Origin: Pseudomonadota bacterium | Lineage (GTDB): Bacteria > Pseudomonadota > Alphaproteobacteria > Sphingomonadales > Sphingomonadaceae | Length of the DNA: 64,000 nucleotides | Assembly (NCBI GenBank): GCA_023389105.1 | Contig: JAEWEY010000010.1 | Location: 62,001-126,000 of the forward strand | Reading direction: 5' to 3' | Shown: piece after piece, positions 56,553 to 64,000 of the stretch | Position numbering within the stretch: the stretch's first letter is position 1 | Layout of the letters: every line of letters begins with the position of its first letter | Made by a program: the position numbers and the translations under genes | Notes under the pieces: generated by a model | What the model was told of the DNA's origin: nothing | Databases searched by the model: none | Seen by the model: only the letters and a program-made list of their open reading frames with translations

Positions 56553-57829
56553 GACGCAACCACCCGGCCGACGCATTCGCCGAACCCGATCCTGACGGCG
56601 CCATCCCGTTCGCACCAAGCGCGCAACGTAATCTCGTCGCCGTTCTCAAGAAACGTACGCGTCTCACCTGAAGCGAGCTGCACCGGCTGCTTTCCGCCCT
56701 GACTAATCTCCAGCAATGAACCGAGGCCCTCATCGTCCGCGGTCGACAGGGTTCCGGTCCCAATGAGGTCGCCGGGCTGGAGATTGCAGCCGTTGGCGCT
56801 GTGATGGGTCACGATCTGCGCGGCGCTCCAGTACATCGCCGCATCCGCAGCACCCCGTGACAGCGTGTGTGGCGCGATACCCTCGGCGCGCATCCGCTCG
56901 GTGCTGAGCGTCACCTCGAGCTGGATGCCAAGGGCACCGCTGGCCCTATCGGCCTCGCTGGCCAGGTATGGCAGCGGGTCGGGATCTCCGGCAGGTCGTG
57001 CTGGCATCGGCTTGCGAAAAGGCTCCAGCGCGTGCGGGCTTACGACCCACGCAGAGACGCTCGTCAGGAAGTTCTTCGCCAGGAAGGGGCCAAGCGGCTG
57101 ATACTCCCACGCCTGCAGGTCACGCGCCGACCAGTCATTTAGGAGACAATAGCCAGCGATGTGATCGGCAGCCTCGGCGATCGGTATTGGGCTCCCCAAC
57201 TCGTTGCCCGCGCCGATCCAGATTCCAAGCTCGAGCTCGTAATCTAGCCGCCGGCTCGGCCCATATTCAGGAGCGTCGGCGTCCGGCGCCTTGCGCTGCC
57301 CTGATGGGCGGATCACCGGCTCGCCTGATGCGCGGACCGAGCTTGCGCGGCCGTGATAACCGATGGGAACGTATTTATAGTTCGGCAGCAGCGGATTGTC
57401 GGGGCGGAACTGCTTGCCCACATTCGTCGCGTGGTGAATGCCGACGTAGAAATCGGTGTAGTCACCGATCAGGCACGGCACGTGCAGCCGCACCTCGGTT
57501 TGCCCGATCAGCTCCGGCTCTACCTCGTCGCGATAACGCTCGTCCGATAGAATTTCCTGCAGCCGCTCCCGCAATGCATTCTGCGCCGCCGGTCCGCGGG
57601 ACAGCCAGGCGTTCAATACCGGCTGCGACAAATCCTCGCGCCAATCCTCTTCGAACAAGTCCAGCAGTTCACGAAGGTCCAGCACGAAATCGCCGATGGC
57701 AACACCGATGCGGCGCCGGCGCTCGCCGACGGAGAAAATTCCAAGTGGGAGGTTCTGGATCGGAAAGTCGCTGCCTTGCGCGCTTTCGCACCAGCTGGAC
57801 AGGGCGGGATCGTTGGTTGCGTCATTCAT
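56549..57829 (-). CDS. fahA: Fumarylacetoacetase
   Basis: This 426-residue enzyme cleaves fumarylacetoacetate to fumarate and acetoacetate, the last step of tyrosine degradation. Motifs are [26 protein letters not shown] at the N-terminus, [19 protein letters not shown] with the metal-binding aspartate, the catalytic region [12 protein letters not shown], and [41 protein letters not shown] completes the active site. It starts at the ATG overlapping the hmgA stop, so translation is coupled. Confidence 0.96.
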   Translation of the reverse strand: MNDATNDPALSSWCESAQGSDFPIQNLPLGIFSVGERRRRIGVAIGDFVLDLRELLDLFEEDWREDLSQPVLNAWLSRGPAAQNALRERLQEILSDERYRDEVEPELIGQTEVRLHVPCLIGDYTDFYVGIHHATNVGKQFRPDNPLLPNYKYVPIGYHGRASSVRASGEPVIRPSGQRKAPDADAPEYGPSRRLDYELELGIWIGAGNELGSPIPIAEAADHIAGYCLLNDWSARDLQAWEYQPLGPFLAKNFLTSVSAWVVSPHALEPFRKPMPARPAGDPDPLPYLASEADRASGALGIQLEVTLSTERMRAEGIAPHTLSRGAADAAMYWSAAQIVTHHSANGCNLQPGDLIGTGTLSTADDEGLGSLLEISQGGKQPVQLASGETRTFLENGDEITLRAWCERDGAVRIGFGECVGRVVAS

Positions 57830-59100
57830 GGTAGCTGCGCCTTCGGAAAGCCGTTCCATGCAAGATCGTAATCGGGCTGCGCGCGATCGAGAGCGTAACG
57901 CGTTGGCCGATATGGCCAGCAGGTCTCGACCATGAATGCCATCGTGCCGTCGATCTTGACCGGCTTTAGCTCCGCCTCGCTGGCCTTGCGCCAGCTCTCG
58001 ACGTCGGGGCCGTGCCCGCTCATCAAATTGTGCAGCGACAGGCCGCCGGGCTGAAAGCCGTCCGCCTTTGCGTCATAGGCGCCGTAGATCAGCCCCATCG
58101 CTTCGCTCATCACGTTCCGATGAAACCACGGCGGCCGGAAGGTATCTTCGCCGACCATCCAGCGTGGTGGAAAGATGACGAAATCGGCATTGGCACGCCC
58201 GGGCACGTCACTGGGGCTGGTCAGGACCGTGAAGATCGACGGATCGGGATGGTCGAAGCTGATCGAACCAATCACGTTGAACCGCGAGAGATCGTAGCGG
58301 TACGGCGCATAATTGCCGTGCCAGGCGACCACGTCGAGCGGCGAGTGATCGAGCGTCGTCGTCCACAACGAGCCGAGCGACTTTTGAATGACCTCGGTCG
58401 GCTCGTCTTTGTCCTCGAACCAGGCCACGGGCGTCTCGAAGTCGCGCGGATTGGCGAGGCCGTTGGCGCCGATCGGACCGAGGTCGGGCAAGCGTAGCGG
58501 CATTCCGTGGTTTTCCGCCACATAGCCGCGGCTGTCGCCGTCAACTTCCACTCGAAATTTCACGCCACGCGGGATGATCGCAATCGTTCCCGGTGGCACA
58601 TCTAGCCGACCGAGTTCGCTCGCGATGCGAAGGTCGCCAAGCTGCGGGATGATGAGCATCTCACCGTCAGCGTCGACGAACACGCGGCGCTCCATGGATC
58701 GCGTCGCGCGATAGACGTGCACCGCGACGCCTTCGAGATCGGCGGGATCGCGGTTGGCGAGCATTGTCACCAGCCCGTCGATGAAATCGTTGCCCTCGGG
58801 CAGGTCGCAGGGATCCCAGCGTAGCCGGTTGGGAGCCAATGGCTCTTTTACCGTCCCCGGAGCGAGGAGCGGCGCTCCTTCGTAAGCCGTGTACGGCCGA
58901 TGGTCGGCAGTCGGCCGCATCCGGTACAACCAGGATCGACGATTTTCGTGACGCTGGGAGGTGAAGCTGCTACCTGATAATTGCTCGGCGTAGAGGCCGT
59001 AGGCCGGCCGCTGCGGCGAATTGCGACCCCTTGGCAATGCGCCGGACACCGCCTCCGTTTCGAAGTGACTGCCGAAGCCCGTCAAATAGCCAGTCGTCAT
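57826..59100 (-). CDS. hmgA: Homogentisate 1,2-dioxygenase
   Basis: This 424-residue iron enzyme opens the aromatic ring of homogentisate. It shows [19 protein letters not shown] at the start, [19 protein letters not shown], the ring-cleavage core FIPPRW-like [23 protein letters not shown] with iron-binding histidines, [13 protein letters not shown], and [13 protein letters not shown]. It heads the hmgA-fahA-MBL operon. The upstream enzyme Hpd and the isomerase MaiA are not in the window. Confidence 0.97.
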   Translation of the reverse strand: MTTGYLTGFGSHFETEAVSGALPRGRNSPQRPAYGLYAEQLSGSSFTSQRHENRRSWLYRMRPTADHRPYTAYEGAPLLAPGTVKEPLAPNRLRWDPCDLPEGNDFIDGLVTMLANRDPADLEGVAVHVYRATRSMERRVFVDADGEMLIIPQLGDLRIASELGRLDVPPGTIAIIPRGVKFRVEVDGDSRGYVAENHGMPLRLPDLGPIGANGLANPRDFETPVAWFEDKDEPTEVIQKSLGSLWTTTLDHSPLDVVAWHGNYAPYRYDLSRFNVIGSISFDHPDPSIFTVLTSPSDVPGRANADFVIFPPRWMVGEDTFRPPWFHRNVMSEAMGLIYGAYDAKADGFQPGGLSLHNLMSGHGPDVESWRKASEAELKPVKIDGTMAFMVETCWPYRPTRYALDRAQPDYDLAWNGFPKAQLP

Positions 59101-59137
59101 GCGCGCCGGTTAATGCTTCGGCTCTTCACACGCAAAC

Positions 59138-59164
59138 GGGCGCGGTCCGCTGGGAACCGCGCCC
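59138..59164 (-). terminator. Hairpin after the small EcfG-controlled gene
   Basis: GGGCGCGGT (59138-59146) and ACCGCGCCC (59156-59164) are perfect 9-bp arms around a 9-base loop. It lies between the 59218-59421 gene and hmgA on the minus strand and can end the former's transcript. There is no U-tract. Confidence 0.5.
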
Positions 59165-59217
59165 GCGCGGCAGGCAGGGACTCGCAACCCGCCCGCGCTG
59201 AAGCTGACCCTCTCCGA

Positions 59218-59421
59218 TCAGCTATGGTTTACGTTGACGTCGATCTTGTCGGGAACGTTGACGTTGGTCGTCTTGCTGCCGAACCCGAGATTATCGCGGA
59301 ACACATAGAGCAGAACGAGCACGACGATGATCAGCAGGACTACGGCAAGAACGCCGCCACCTCCGCCGCCACCGGTTTCAACTACAGTCGTGCGCTCAAC
59401 TTGGTCACGATCATCAGCCAT
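59218..59421 (-). CDS. Small single-span membrane protein, stress-induced
   Basis: This 67-residue protein has a charged start (ADDRDQVERTTVVETG), a seven-glycine run, one strong membrane segment (VLAVVLLIIVVLVLLYVF) and a polar tail (TTNVNVPDKIDVNV). It has a perfect EcfG consensus promoter about 40 bases upstream, so it belongs to the general stress regulon. Similar small Gly-linked membrane proteins occur in other sphingomonads; function unknown. Confidence 0.82.
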   Translation of the reverse strand: MADDRDQVERTTVVETGGGGGGGVLAVVLLIIVVLVLLYVFRDNLGFGSKTTNVNVPDKIDVNVNHS

Positions 59422-59460
59422 TGAACTCTCCCCGTTATGAGCTGTTGTCTTGGCGTAACG

Positions 59461-59485
59461 AACGAATAGTCCCCAGCGCGGTTCC
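59461..59485 (-). promoter_or_regulatory. EcfG general-stress promoter
   Basis: On the minus strand GGAAC (59485-59481), 16 bases, CGTT (59464-59461): an exact match to the alphaproteobacterial EcfG consensus. The start codon of the small membrane protein lies about 40 bases downstream. The element sits in the 81-base gap to the divergent lipoprotein gene. Confidence 0.82.
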
Positions 59486-59502
59486 GAGCAAAGGATTCCC
59501 GA

Positions 59503-60078
59503 ATGAAAACGAAGCTTGCAGCAGTAGCGATCATTCTTCTCGCCGCTTGTCGACAGCAGCCGGCGGAAGTGAACGATACCGCGATCGTCAACCTAGGCGC
59601 GCCAAGCGGTAGCGAAGCGCCCGTCAATGAGGTCGCGATGGGCACGGCCGAGCAGTCAAACGAAGTCACCACGACCGCGAAGGCGCCGGATCGCAAGATC
59701 CTAGAGGAGCCGAAGGGGCCGATTGACCCCAAGAGCACGGAAGCCGCGGGACAGGTCGTCCAGCGTTATGGCGCGCTCATCGAGCAGGCTCGCTTCGCCG
59801 AAGCTGCAAACACTTGGGGGGACAAGAACAGCGCCGCAGCGTTCGCCAAGGAACTTCAGTCGCGCGGCCTCAAGCATCTTGAGATCGGCGATCTCAGCGA
59901 ACCTGAGGGCGCGGCGGGCTCAATCTTCGTGACGATGCCCGTCGTCTTCTATCAGGGCACGAAGCGCAGCCCCGCCACGGTCACGCTGCGCCGCGTCAAC
60001 GACATCGATGGCTCAACCCAGGCTCAGCGCCGATGGCACATCGAACGCATCGAATGGTCAAAAACTAGAACGCGTTGA
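59503..60078 (+). CDS. Predicted lipoprotein, unknown function
   Basis: This 191-residue protein has a lipobox (AIILLAAC at residues 9-16) and a polar, low-complexity linker to about residue 70. A globular domain follows (VVQRYGALIEQARFAEAANTWGD, FVTMPVVFYQGTKRSPATVTLRRV) that resembles an NTF2-like fold in its helix then strand order. It would be anchored to a membrane facing the periplasm. Divergent from the EcfG-controlled gene. Confidence 0.78.
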   Translation: MKTKLAAVAIILLAACRQQPAEVNDTAIVNLGAPSGSEAPVNEVAMGTAEQSNEVTTTAKAPDRKILEEPKGPIDPKSTEAAGQVVQRYGALIEQARFAEAANTWGDKNSAAAFAKELQSRGLKHLEIGDLSEPEGAAGSIFVTMPVVFYQGTKRSPATVTLRRVNDIDGSTQAQRRWHIERIEWSKTRTR

Positions 60079-60232
60079 GCGCCTGCTCGACCTGCGCGCT
60101 GTTCGCCATGTTATTGTCGTCGTCAGCCGGTGCCGAACTCGCGACATCGTAGGCGAACCACAGGATACCCGCCGCCCATAGCAGCGCCACCCAGCGGCTG
60201 CGGAAGATGTGCTTGTGTTGGATCGGCAGCAT
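60065..60232 (-). CDS. Small single-span membrane protein
   Basis: This 55-residue protein reads MLPIQHKHIFRSRWVALLW then a membrane segment (VALLWAAGILWFAYDVA) and an acidic/polar tail ending EQALNAF. Frame and hydrophobicity support it; the ribosome site is weak and two nearby alternative starts exist. It lies on the same strand as the KTSC gene, 25 bases downstream of its stop, and overlaps the lipoprotein gene end by 14 bases. No known domain. Confidence 0.68.
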   Translation of the reverse strand: MLPIQHKHIFRSRWVALLWAAGILWFAYDVASSAPADDDNNMANSAQVEQALNAF

Positions 60233-60256
60233 CGCGGCGATGGTCGCCGATGCCCC

Positions 60257-60478
60257 TTAAGATTGCGTTGCACCTTCTTCCGGCAAAACTTCCCGGAACG
60301 GATAATGATCGCGAATGCGCGTGTTGAAATAGATGCCCTTTGAAAAGGCATTACGGAATGTCTCCGCAACCTCATGCGGCACGCCAAGATAGACGTAGCG
60401 GCGCCCCGAGACGAATTCGACCCACAGATTGCACTCGGTCTCGTCGTACACGAAGCGCCGGATAACTGTGGAAGGCAT
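60257..60478 (-). CDS. KTSC-domain protein
   Basis: This 73-residue protein consists of one KTSC domain: STVIRRFVYDETECNLWVEF, GRRYVYLGVPHEVAETFRNA, and SKGIYFNTRIRDHYPF. The conserved YxxVP-like and S-x-G-x-[FY]-[FY]-[NR] elements are clear. The domain's role is unknown; in other proteins it accompanies RNA-related domains. It is in a minus-strand run with the transporter and aldolase genes. Confidence 0.88.
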   Translation of the reverse strand: MPSTVIRRFVYDETECNLWVEFVSGRRYVYLGVPHEVAETFRNAFSKGIYFNTRIRDHYPFREVLPEEGATQS

Positions 60479-60493
60479 GGTGCGCGTAACGCG

Positions 60494-61420
60494 CTACGCG
60501 GCGTCCGGAGCCGCGATCTTCGAGCGATTGCGACCAAGCGCAGCGACCATGCCCCCGAGCGCCAGTAGCGCTCCGGCTATGGTCAGCGCCGTCCAGCGAT
60601 AACCTTCGAAGGCGGTCGAGAAACCCATCGCAATGATCGGTACAAGCACGCTCGAATAGGCCGCTTTGCCGGGCCCTATGCGCCGCACGACCGGGTAATA
60701 GAGGCTGAATGTCAACACCGATGCCAGAAGCGCCAGGTACAACACGCCAAACCAATATGCCGGTCGCGGGTCGAACACCGGCGGACCGGTCATCACAATG
60801 GCGATGATCCCATCGATTAAAGCACCGGCCGCCATCGACCAGGCGAGGATCGCGTAGAGCGGGAAGCGTCGCACCTCGGGACGCGCCTGGACGACATTCG
60901 CAACCGACGCGCCGAGCATCCCGACCAAGGTCAGCCCGATGCCGGCAGCGATCTGCGCTCGATCCGCTGGGTGTTCTTGCAATTCGTGGACGAAGAGCAG
61001 GCCAATGCCCCCCACCGCCACAAGCGAGCTAACGGCGAAGCGGGGGCTTGGCCGATGGCCGAGAAGCGCCCATGCCATCAGACTTGAGGGAATGAGCAAA
61101 AGCGCAAACACCGTCGCGACAACGCCCGACGTGATGTGCCGCTCAGCGAGGTAAACCGCGTTGAAGTTGATGCAGAACTGGGTGAGCCCAAGGAATGCGG
61201 CGGCGGCGATACCTTTAGTGCCGATTCGAAGGCTCTCCTCCTTCCAGTTCGCAACCAGCGCCATCGCGACCGAAGCAACGACGAAGCGATAGGTCACCGA
61301 CCATTGCGCGGGCACGGTGCCGAGCTGGTAGCGAATCACGATCCAGGTCGATCCCCAGATTGCCGTGAAGACGATAAACGGCAGCGTGACCGTCCGGAAG
61401 GTCGAGCAGCTTTCCGTCAC
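60494..61420 (-). CDS. DMT-superfamily (EamA) transporter
   Basis: This 308-residue inner-membrane protein has about ten membrane helices in two EamA halves (LPFIVFTAIWGSTWIVIRYQL; LALLASVLTFSLYYPVVRRIGPGKAAYSSVL). The P-x-x-A-Y-S segment near the end is typical. Family members export amino acids or other metabolites. The GTG start overlaps the stop of the threonine aldolase, so export of threonine or glycine-related compounds is a possibility, though not proven. Confidence 0.9.
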   Translation of the reverse strand: MTESCSTFRTVTLPFIVFTAIWGSTWIVIRYQLGTVPAQWSVTYRFVVASVAMALVANWKEESLRIGTKGIAAAAFLGLTQFCINFNAVYLAERHITSGVVATVFALLLIPSSLMAWALLGHRPSPRFAVSSLVAVGGIGLLFVHELQEHPADRAQIAAGIGLTLVGMLGASVANVVQARPEVRRFPLYAILAWSMAAGALIDGIIAIVMTGPPVFDPRPAYWFGVLYLALLASVLTFSLYYPVVRRIGPGKAAYSSVLVPIIAMGFSTAFEGYRWTALTIAGALLALGGMVAALGRNRSKIAAPDAA

Positions 61421-62418
61421 AAGGCGGCGATGGCGTCGCCGAGGCGCCGGACGTCCGCCGGATTGGCGTCCCAGCTCGTCACCAACCGGATCTCGTCCGG
61501 GCCCCAATCGTAGAAATCGAAACCCTGGTCCCGCAGCCGGGCCGCTTCGTCGGCCGTCGCTTGGACGAACAGCTCGTTAGCTTCGACAGGATAGACCAGC
61601 CGCTGCGCCGCGGCTTTGGCAAGGACCTGTGCCGATGCGTTGGCCGACCGCGCATTCGCCAGCCACAGATCGTCCTCGAGCATCGCCAGCAGCTGGGCCG
61701 CAAGATAACGGCCCTTCGACAGGAGGTGCCCGGCACGCTTGCGACGCACGGCAATCTCGTCGGCCAGACTGGTCTTGAACAGGATCAGGCACTCGGCGTT
61801 CAGGCCGCCATTCTTGACGAAACCGAACGACAGCGCATCGACGCCGGCCCGCCAGGTCACGTCGCCGATATGCTCGCCAGTTGTCGCCAAGGCATTCGCC
61901 AACCGCGCACCGTCCATGTGCAGCGTCAGCTTGCGCTGCTTGGCCAGTTCACCCAGCGCTGCCACCTCGCCTGCCCTGTAGACGAGGCCATACTCCGTGG
62001 CATTGGTGATCGAGAGGACCGCAGGCTGGGCCTGGTGAACGTCGGGGCGGATGCGGTCGCAAGCATCCTCGACCGTCTCCGGCGTTAGCTTCGCCCCCTC
62101 TCCTTCCAAAAGATGAAGCTTGGCGCCGCCGGTGAAGAACCCCGGCGCCCCCGCTTCGTCGACCTCGATATGAGCTTCCCGGTGGCAGAGGATCGATCGA
62201 TAAGGCGGACAGAGCGCCCCCAGGGCTAGGCAATTCGCCGCGGTGCCGGTCGTGACCCAGAACGCCCGCAACGCAGTCCCGAACAGGTCCGAAAAGGCGC
62301 CGTCGAGCTGCTTGCTCCATTCGTCGCCGTCGTAGGCGGTATCGAGCCGGTTCACGGAGGCGATCGCTTCTAGGACCTTCGGATGCGCCGGCGCTGCATT
62401 GTCGGAGAAGAACCGCAT
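61417..62418 (-). CDS. ltaE: Low-specificity L-threonine aldolase
   Basis: This 333-residue PLP enzyme splits threonine or allo-threonine to glycine and acetaldehyde. Motifs are MRFFSDNAAPAHPKVLEAI, VTTGTAANCLALGAL, HREAHIEVDEAGAPGFFTGG, LHMDGARLANAL and the PLP lysine in SFGFVKNGGLNAE. It is also related to beta-eliminating lyases, but length and motifs favour the aldolase. It heads a minus-strand operon with the DMT transporter. Confidence 0.9.
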   Translation of the reverse strand: MRFFSDNAAPAHPKVLEAIASVNRLDTAYDGDEWSKQLDGAFSDLFGTALRAFWVTTGTAANCLALGALCPPYRSILCHREAHIEVDEAGAPGFFTGGAKLHLLEGEGAKLTPETVEDACDRIRPDVHQAQPAVLSITNATEYGLVYRAGEVAALGELAKQRKLTLHMDGARLANALATTGEHIGDVTWRAGVDALSFGFVKNGGLNAECLILFKTSLADEIAVRRKRAGHLLSKGRYLAAQLLAMLEDDLWLANARSANASAQVLAKAAAQRLVYPVEANELFVQATADEAARLRDQGFDFYDWGPDEIRLVTSWDANPADVRRLGDAIAAL

Positions 62419-62463
62419 CGGGGCCGCATGGCGGCGCCCCGGTGGACCGTCAACGTGAGAAAA

Positions 62464-62538
<75 letters not shown>

Positions 62539-62610
62539 ACGTTGTCCGGAAGGCCGCGCCTATGGCCAAGCCCCCTTGCGACGTCAACCCGTGCAAGCCA
62601 TGGCTGCGTC

Positions 62611-62730
62611 ATGGCCGGACACTCGAACGATCGTGAAGAGCGACTGGCGGCAGCGCTGCGGGAAAATCTGCGCAAGCGGAAAGCGCAGGCGCGGGACCAG
62701 CAGTCGAAGAAGGAAAAGCCCGGCAACTAG
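62611..62730 (+). CDS. Small basic protein, unknown function
   Basis: This 39-residue protein (MAGHSNDREERLAAALRENL, then a Lys/Arg/Gln-rich tail) forms one charged helix. The pattern REERLAAALRENLRKRKAQA matches a short conserved protein common in sphingomonads. The ribosome site is weak. It overlaps the convergent gene stop by three bases. Confidence 0.68.
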   Translation: MAGHSNDREERLAAALRENLRKRKAQARDQQSKKEKPGN

Positions 62731-62855
62731 GCGTCGCGGTCGCGCATCTTCTTTTCGCCGAGCGCGCTTTCGATGCCGCCCGCCACTGCGTCGCCGAGCC
62801 ATATCACGGCTCCCAGCAGGATGATGGCAAGGGCGAACAACAAAGCTTCAGTCAC
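62727..62855 (-). CDS. Small single-span membrane protein
   Basis: This 42-residue protein starts at GTG with CACGGAGACG upstream. It is one membrane helix (ALLFALAIILLGAVIWLGDAV) with a short charged tail (LGEKKMRDRDA). No known domain. It is tail-to-tail with the small basic gene. Confidence 0.65.
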   Translation of the reverse strand: MTEALLFALAIILLGAVIWLGDAVAGGIESALGEKKMRDRDA

Positions 62856-62943
62856 GACTCGTCTCCGTGATTTCCCCTTACCCTGTAGCGCGTTAAACCC
62901 ACAATTAATTGCACGTGACCGTATTGTCACAAGCTGGGACGGA

Positions 62944-64000
62944 TCAGTCGCCAATGGGCGCGCAGGCCCGCTGCAGCCAGTCGAGGTCCGCGCCTTCGAG
63001 GGTCGGGCCGATCTTCGCCATGACATGCGCATGATAGCAGTTGAGCCAGACCAGCTCTTCCGCATTGAGCATCTCGACATCGACCAGCCGGCGATCGATC
63101 GGCGCGAAGGTCAACGTCTCGAAGCCGAGCATATCCTTTTCCGCGCCTTCGATCTGCCGTTCGACCACAAGCACGAGGTTCTCGATGCGGATGCCGTACT
63201 CGCCGGTCTTGTAATAGCCGGGCTCGTTGGAGAGGATCATGCCGGGTTGAAGGGGCTCGTCGCCGCCGCTTTGCGAGCTGCCAACCGGCGAGATGCGCTG
63301 CGGCCCTTCGTGGACCGACAGGAAGCTGCCGACGCCGTGCCCGGTGCCGTGGGCGTAATCGAGGCCGGCTTCCCACAGCGGCCGGCGGGCGAAGCTGTCG
63401 AGCTGGCTCCCGCGCGTGCCCTTCGGGAAGACCGCGGTGGCGATCGCGATGTGGCCCTGCAGGACGCGGGTGAAGCGGTCCTTCATCTCCGCGGTCGGTT
63501 CGCCGATCGGCACGGTGCGGGTGATGTCAGTGGTGCCGTCGACATACTGGCCGCCCGAGTCGATCAGGTAGAGCGTCCCCTGCTCCAGCTTGCGGTTGGT
63601 CTTCTCGCTTGAGCGATAGTGAACGATCGCGCCGTTCGGCCCGGCGCCCGAGATGCTGTCGAACGAGAGGTCGCGCAGCTCGGGGTTCTCGCGCCGCAGC
63701 GCTTCGAGGTGATCGGACGCCTTCAGCTCGTCGACGTCGCCCTTGAGCGCTTCTTCATCGATCCAGCGCAGGAACTTCGATATGACCGCACCGTCGCGGG
63801 TCTGCGCGGACTTCTGACCAGCAATCTCTGCCGGGTTCTTGATCGCCTTGGGAAGAATGGTCGGATCGCGCAGGGCGAGCACCTTGGCGCCGGCTTTCTC
63901 CAGCGCCTCGAAGATCGCGGCGACTGCGCGCTCGGGGTCGACGACGACGGTCTTGCCCTTGAGCTGGCCCAGCGCGCTTTCGAACGCGGCGCGCTCATGC
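62944..64000 (-). CDS. pepP: M24-family aminopeptidase P (Xaa-Pro), 5' end cut by window edge
   Basis: The C-terminal 350 residues or so of a creatinase-fold metallopeptidase that removes N-terminal residues before proline. The metal ligands are visible: aspartates in YLIDSGGQYVDGTTDITRT, histidine in YAHGTGHGVGSFLSVHE, and glutamates in SNEPGYYKTGEYGIRIEN and GFETLTFAPIDRRLV. The long C-terminal M24 form ending GLQRACAPI-like residues resembles the three-domain type. The N-terminal domains lie outside the window. Confidence 0.94.
   Translation of the reverse strand, partial: HERAAFESALGQLKGKTVVVDPERAVAAIFEALEKAGAKVLALRDPTILPKAIKNPAEIAGQKSAQTRDGAVISKFLRWIDEEALKGDVDELKASDHLEALRRENPELRDLSFDSISGAGPNGAIVHYRSSEKTNRKLEQGTLYLIDSGGQYVDGTTDITRTVPIGEPTAEMKDRFTRVLQGHIAIATAVFPKGTRGSQLDSFARRPLWEAGLDYAHGTGHGVGSFLSVHEGPQRISPVGSSQSGGDEPLQPGMILSNEPGYYKTGEYGIRIENLVLVVERQIEGAEKDMLGFETLTFAPIDRRLVDVEMLNAEELVWLNCYHAHVMAKIGPTLEGADLDWLQRACAPIGD

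Overview
The window looks like a chromosome segment of a high-GC alphaproteobacterium of the Sphingomonadaceae. The strongest evidence is a serine palmitoyltransferase (47591..48793) that closely matches the Sphingomonas enzyme and follows its own acyl carrier protein. Supporting evidence is a KGG stress protein, EcfG-type promoters and many typical small sphingomonad proteins. I see no prophage, transposase, integrase or CRISPR array. Both edges cut genes: pspA on the left and an M24 aminopeptidase on the right.

Layout. 0-1.3 kb: a pspA stress locus behind a sigma-54-like promoter and nested palindromes. 1.4-5.5 kb: a secreted propeller-amidohydrolase, a histidine phosphatase and a small unknown protein. 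5.7-9.3 kb: a tightly coupled branched-chain 2-oxoacid dehydrogenase operon (E1 alpha, E1 beta, E2); the E2 linker carries a palindromic repeat. 9.3-11.6 kb: small stress proteins and a divergent azoR/HxlR pair. 11.7-24.2 kb: a long plus-strand run with an AceE-like E1, a MaoC hydratase, a CoA-ester lyase, an alcohol dehydrogenase, acetyl-CoA synthetase, a DUF3833 protein, a retropepsin-like protease, a DctA-type carrier, an SGNH-like hydrolase and an MFS carrier. 24.2-25.9 kb: pgl, tonB and a KGG stress protein.

26.1-37.3 kb holds the most unusual block. It contains a TpsB/FhaC-type outer-membrane transporter, an exported CHAT-domain protein, an exported alanine-rich decapeptide-repeat protein, a very large exported protein with an HExxH zincin motif, and a PrsW-type membrane protease. 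No recognisable TpsA partner is present. 37.4-43.1 kb: PilZ protein, tRNA-Ser, hspQ, a TonB-dependent receptor, rplU-rpmA and a GNAT enzyme.

45.3-55.2 kb is a probable sphingolipid region. It has obgE followed by a CerR-like reductase, ACP and Spt, then a hybrid histidine kinase, an unknown protein, a DAGK/ceramide-kinase-like lipid kinase, and lptF-lptG. 55.3-64 kb: small proteins, a coupled hmgA-fahA-persulfide-dioxygenase-like operon for tyrosine breakdown, an EcfG-controlled small membrane protein, a lipoprotein, a threonine aldolase/DMT transporter operon, tRNA-Thr and the start of an M24 peptidase.

The carbon genes fit together as breakdown of branched-chain and aromatic amino acids to acyl-CoAs, with uptake of dicarboxylates. 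The sphingolipid and LptFG genes fit envelope biogenesis in a group known for replacing LPS with glycosphingolipids. All calls are from reading the sequence; no database search was run.
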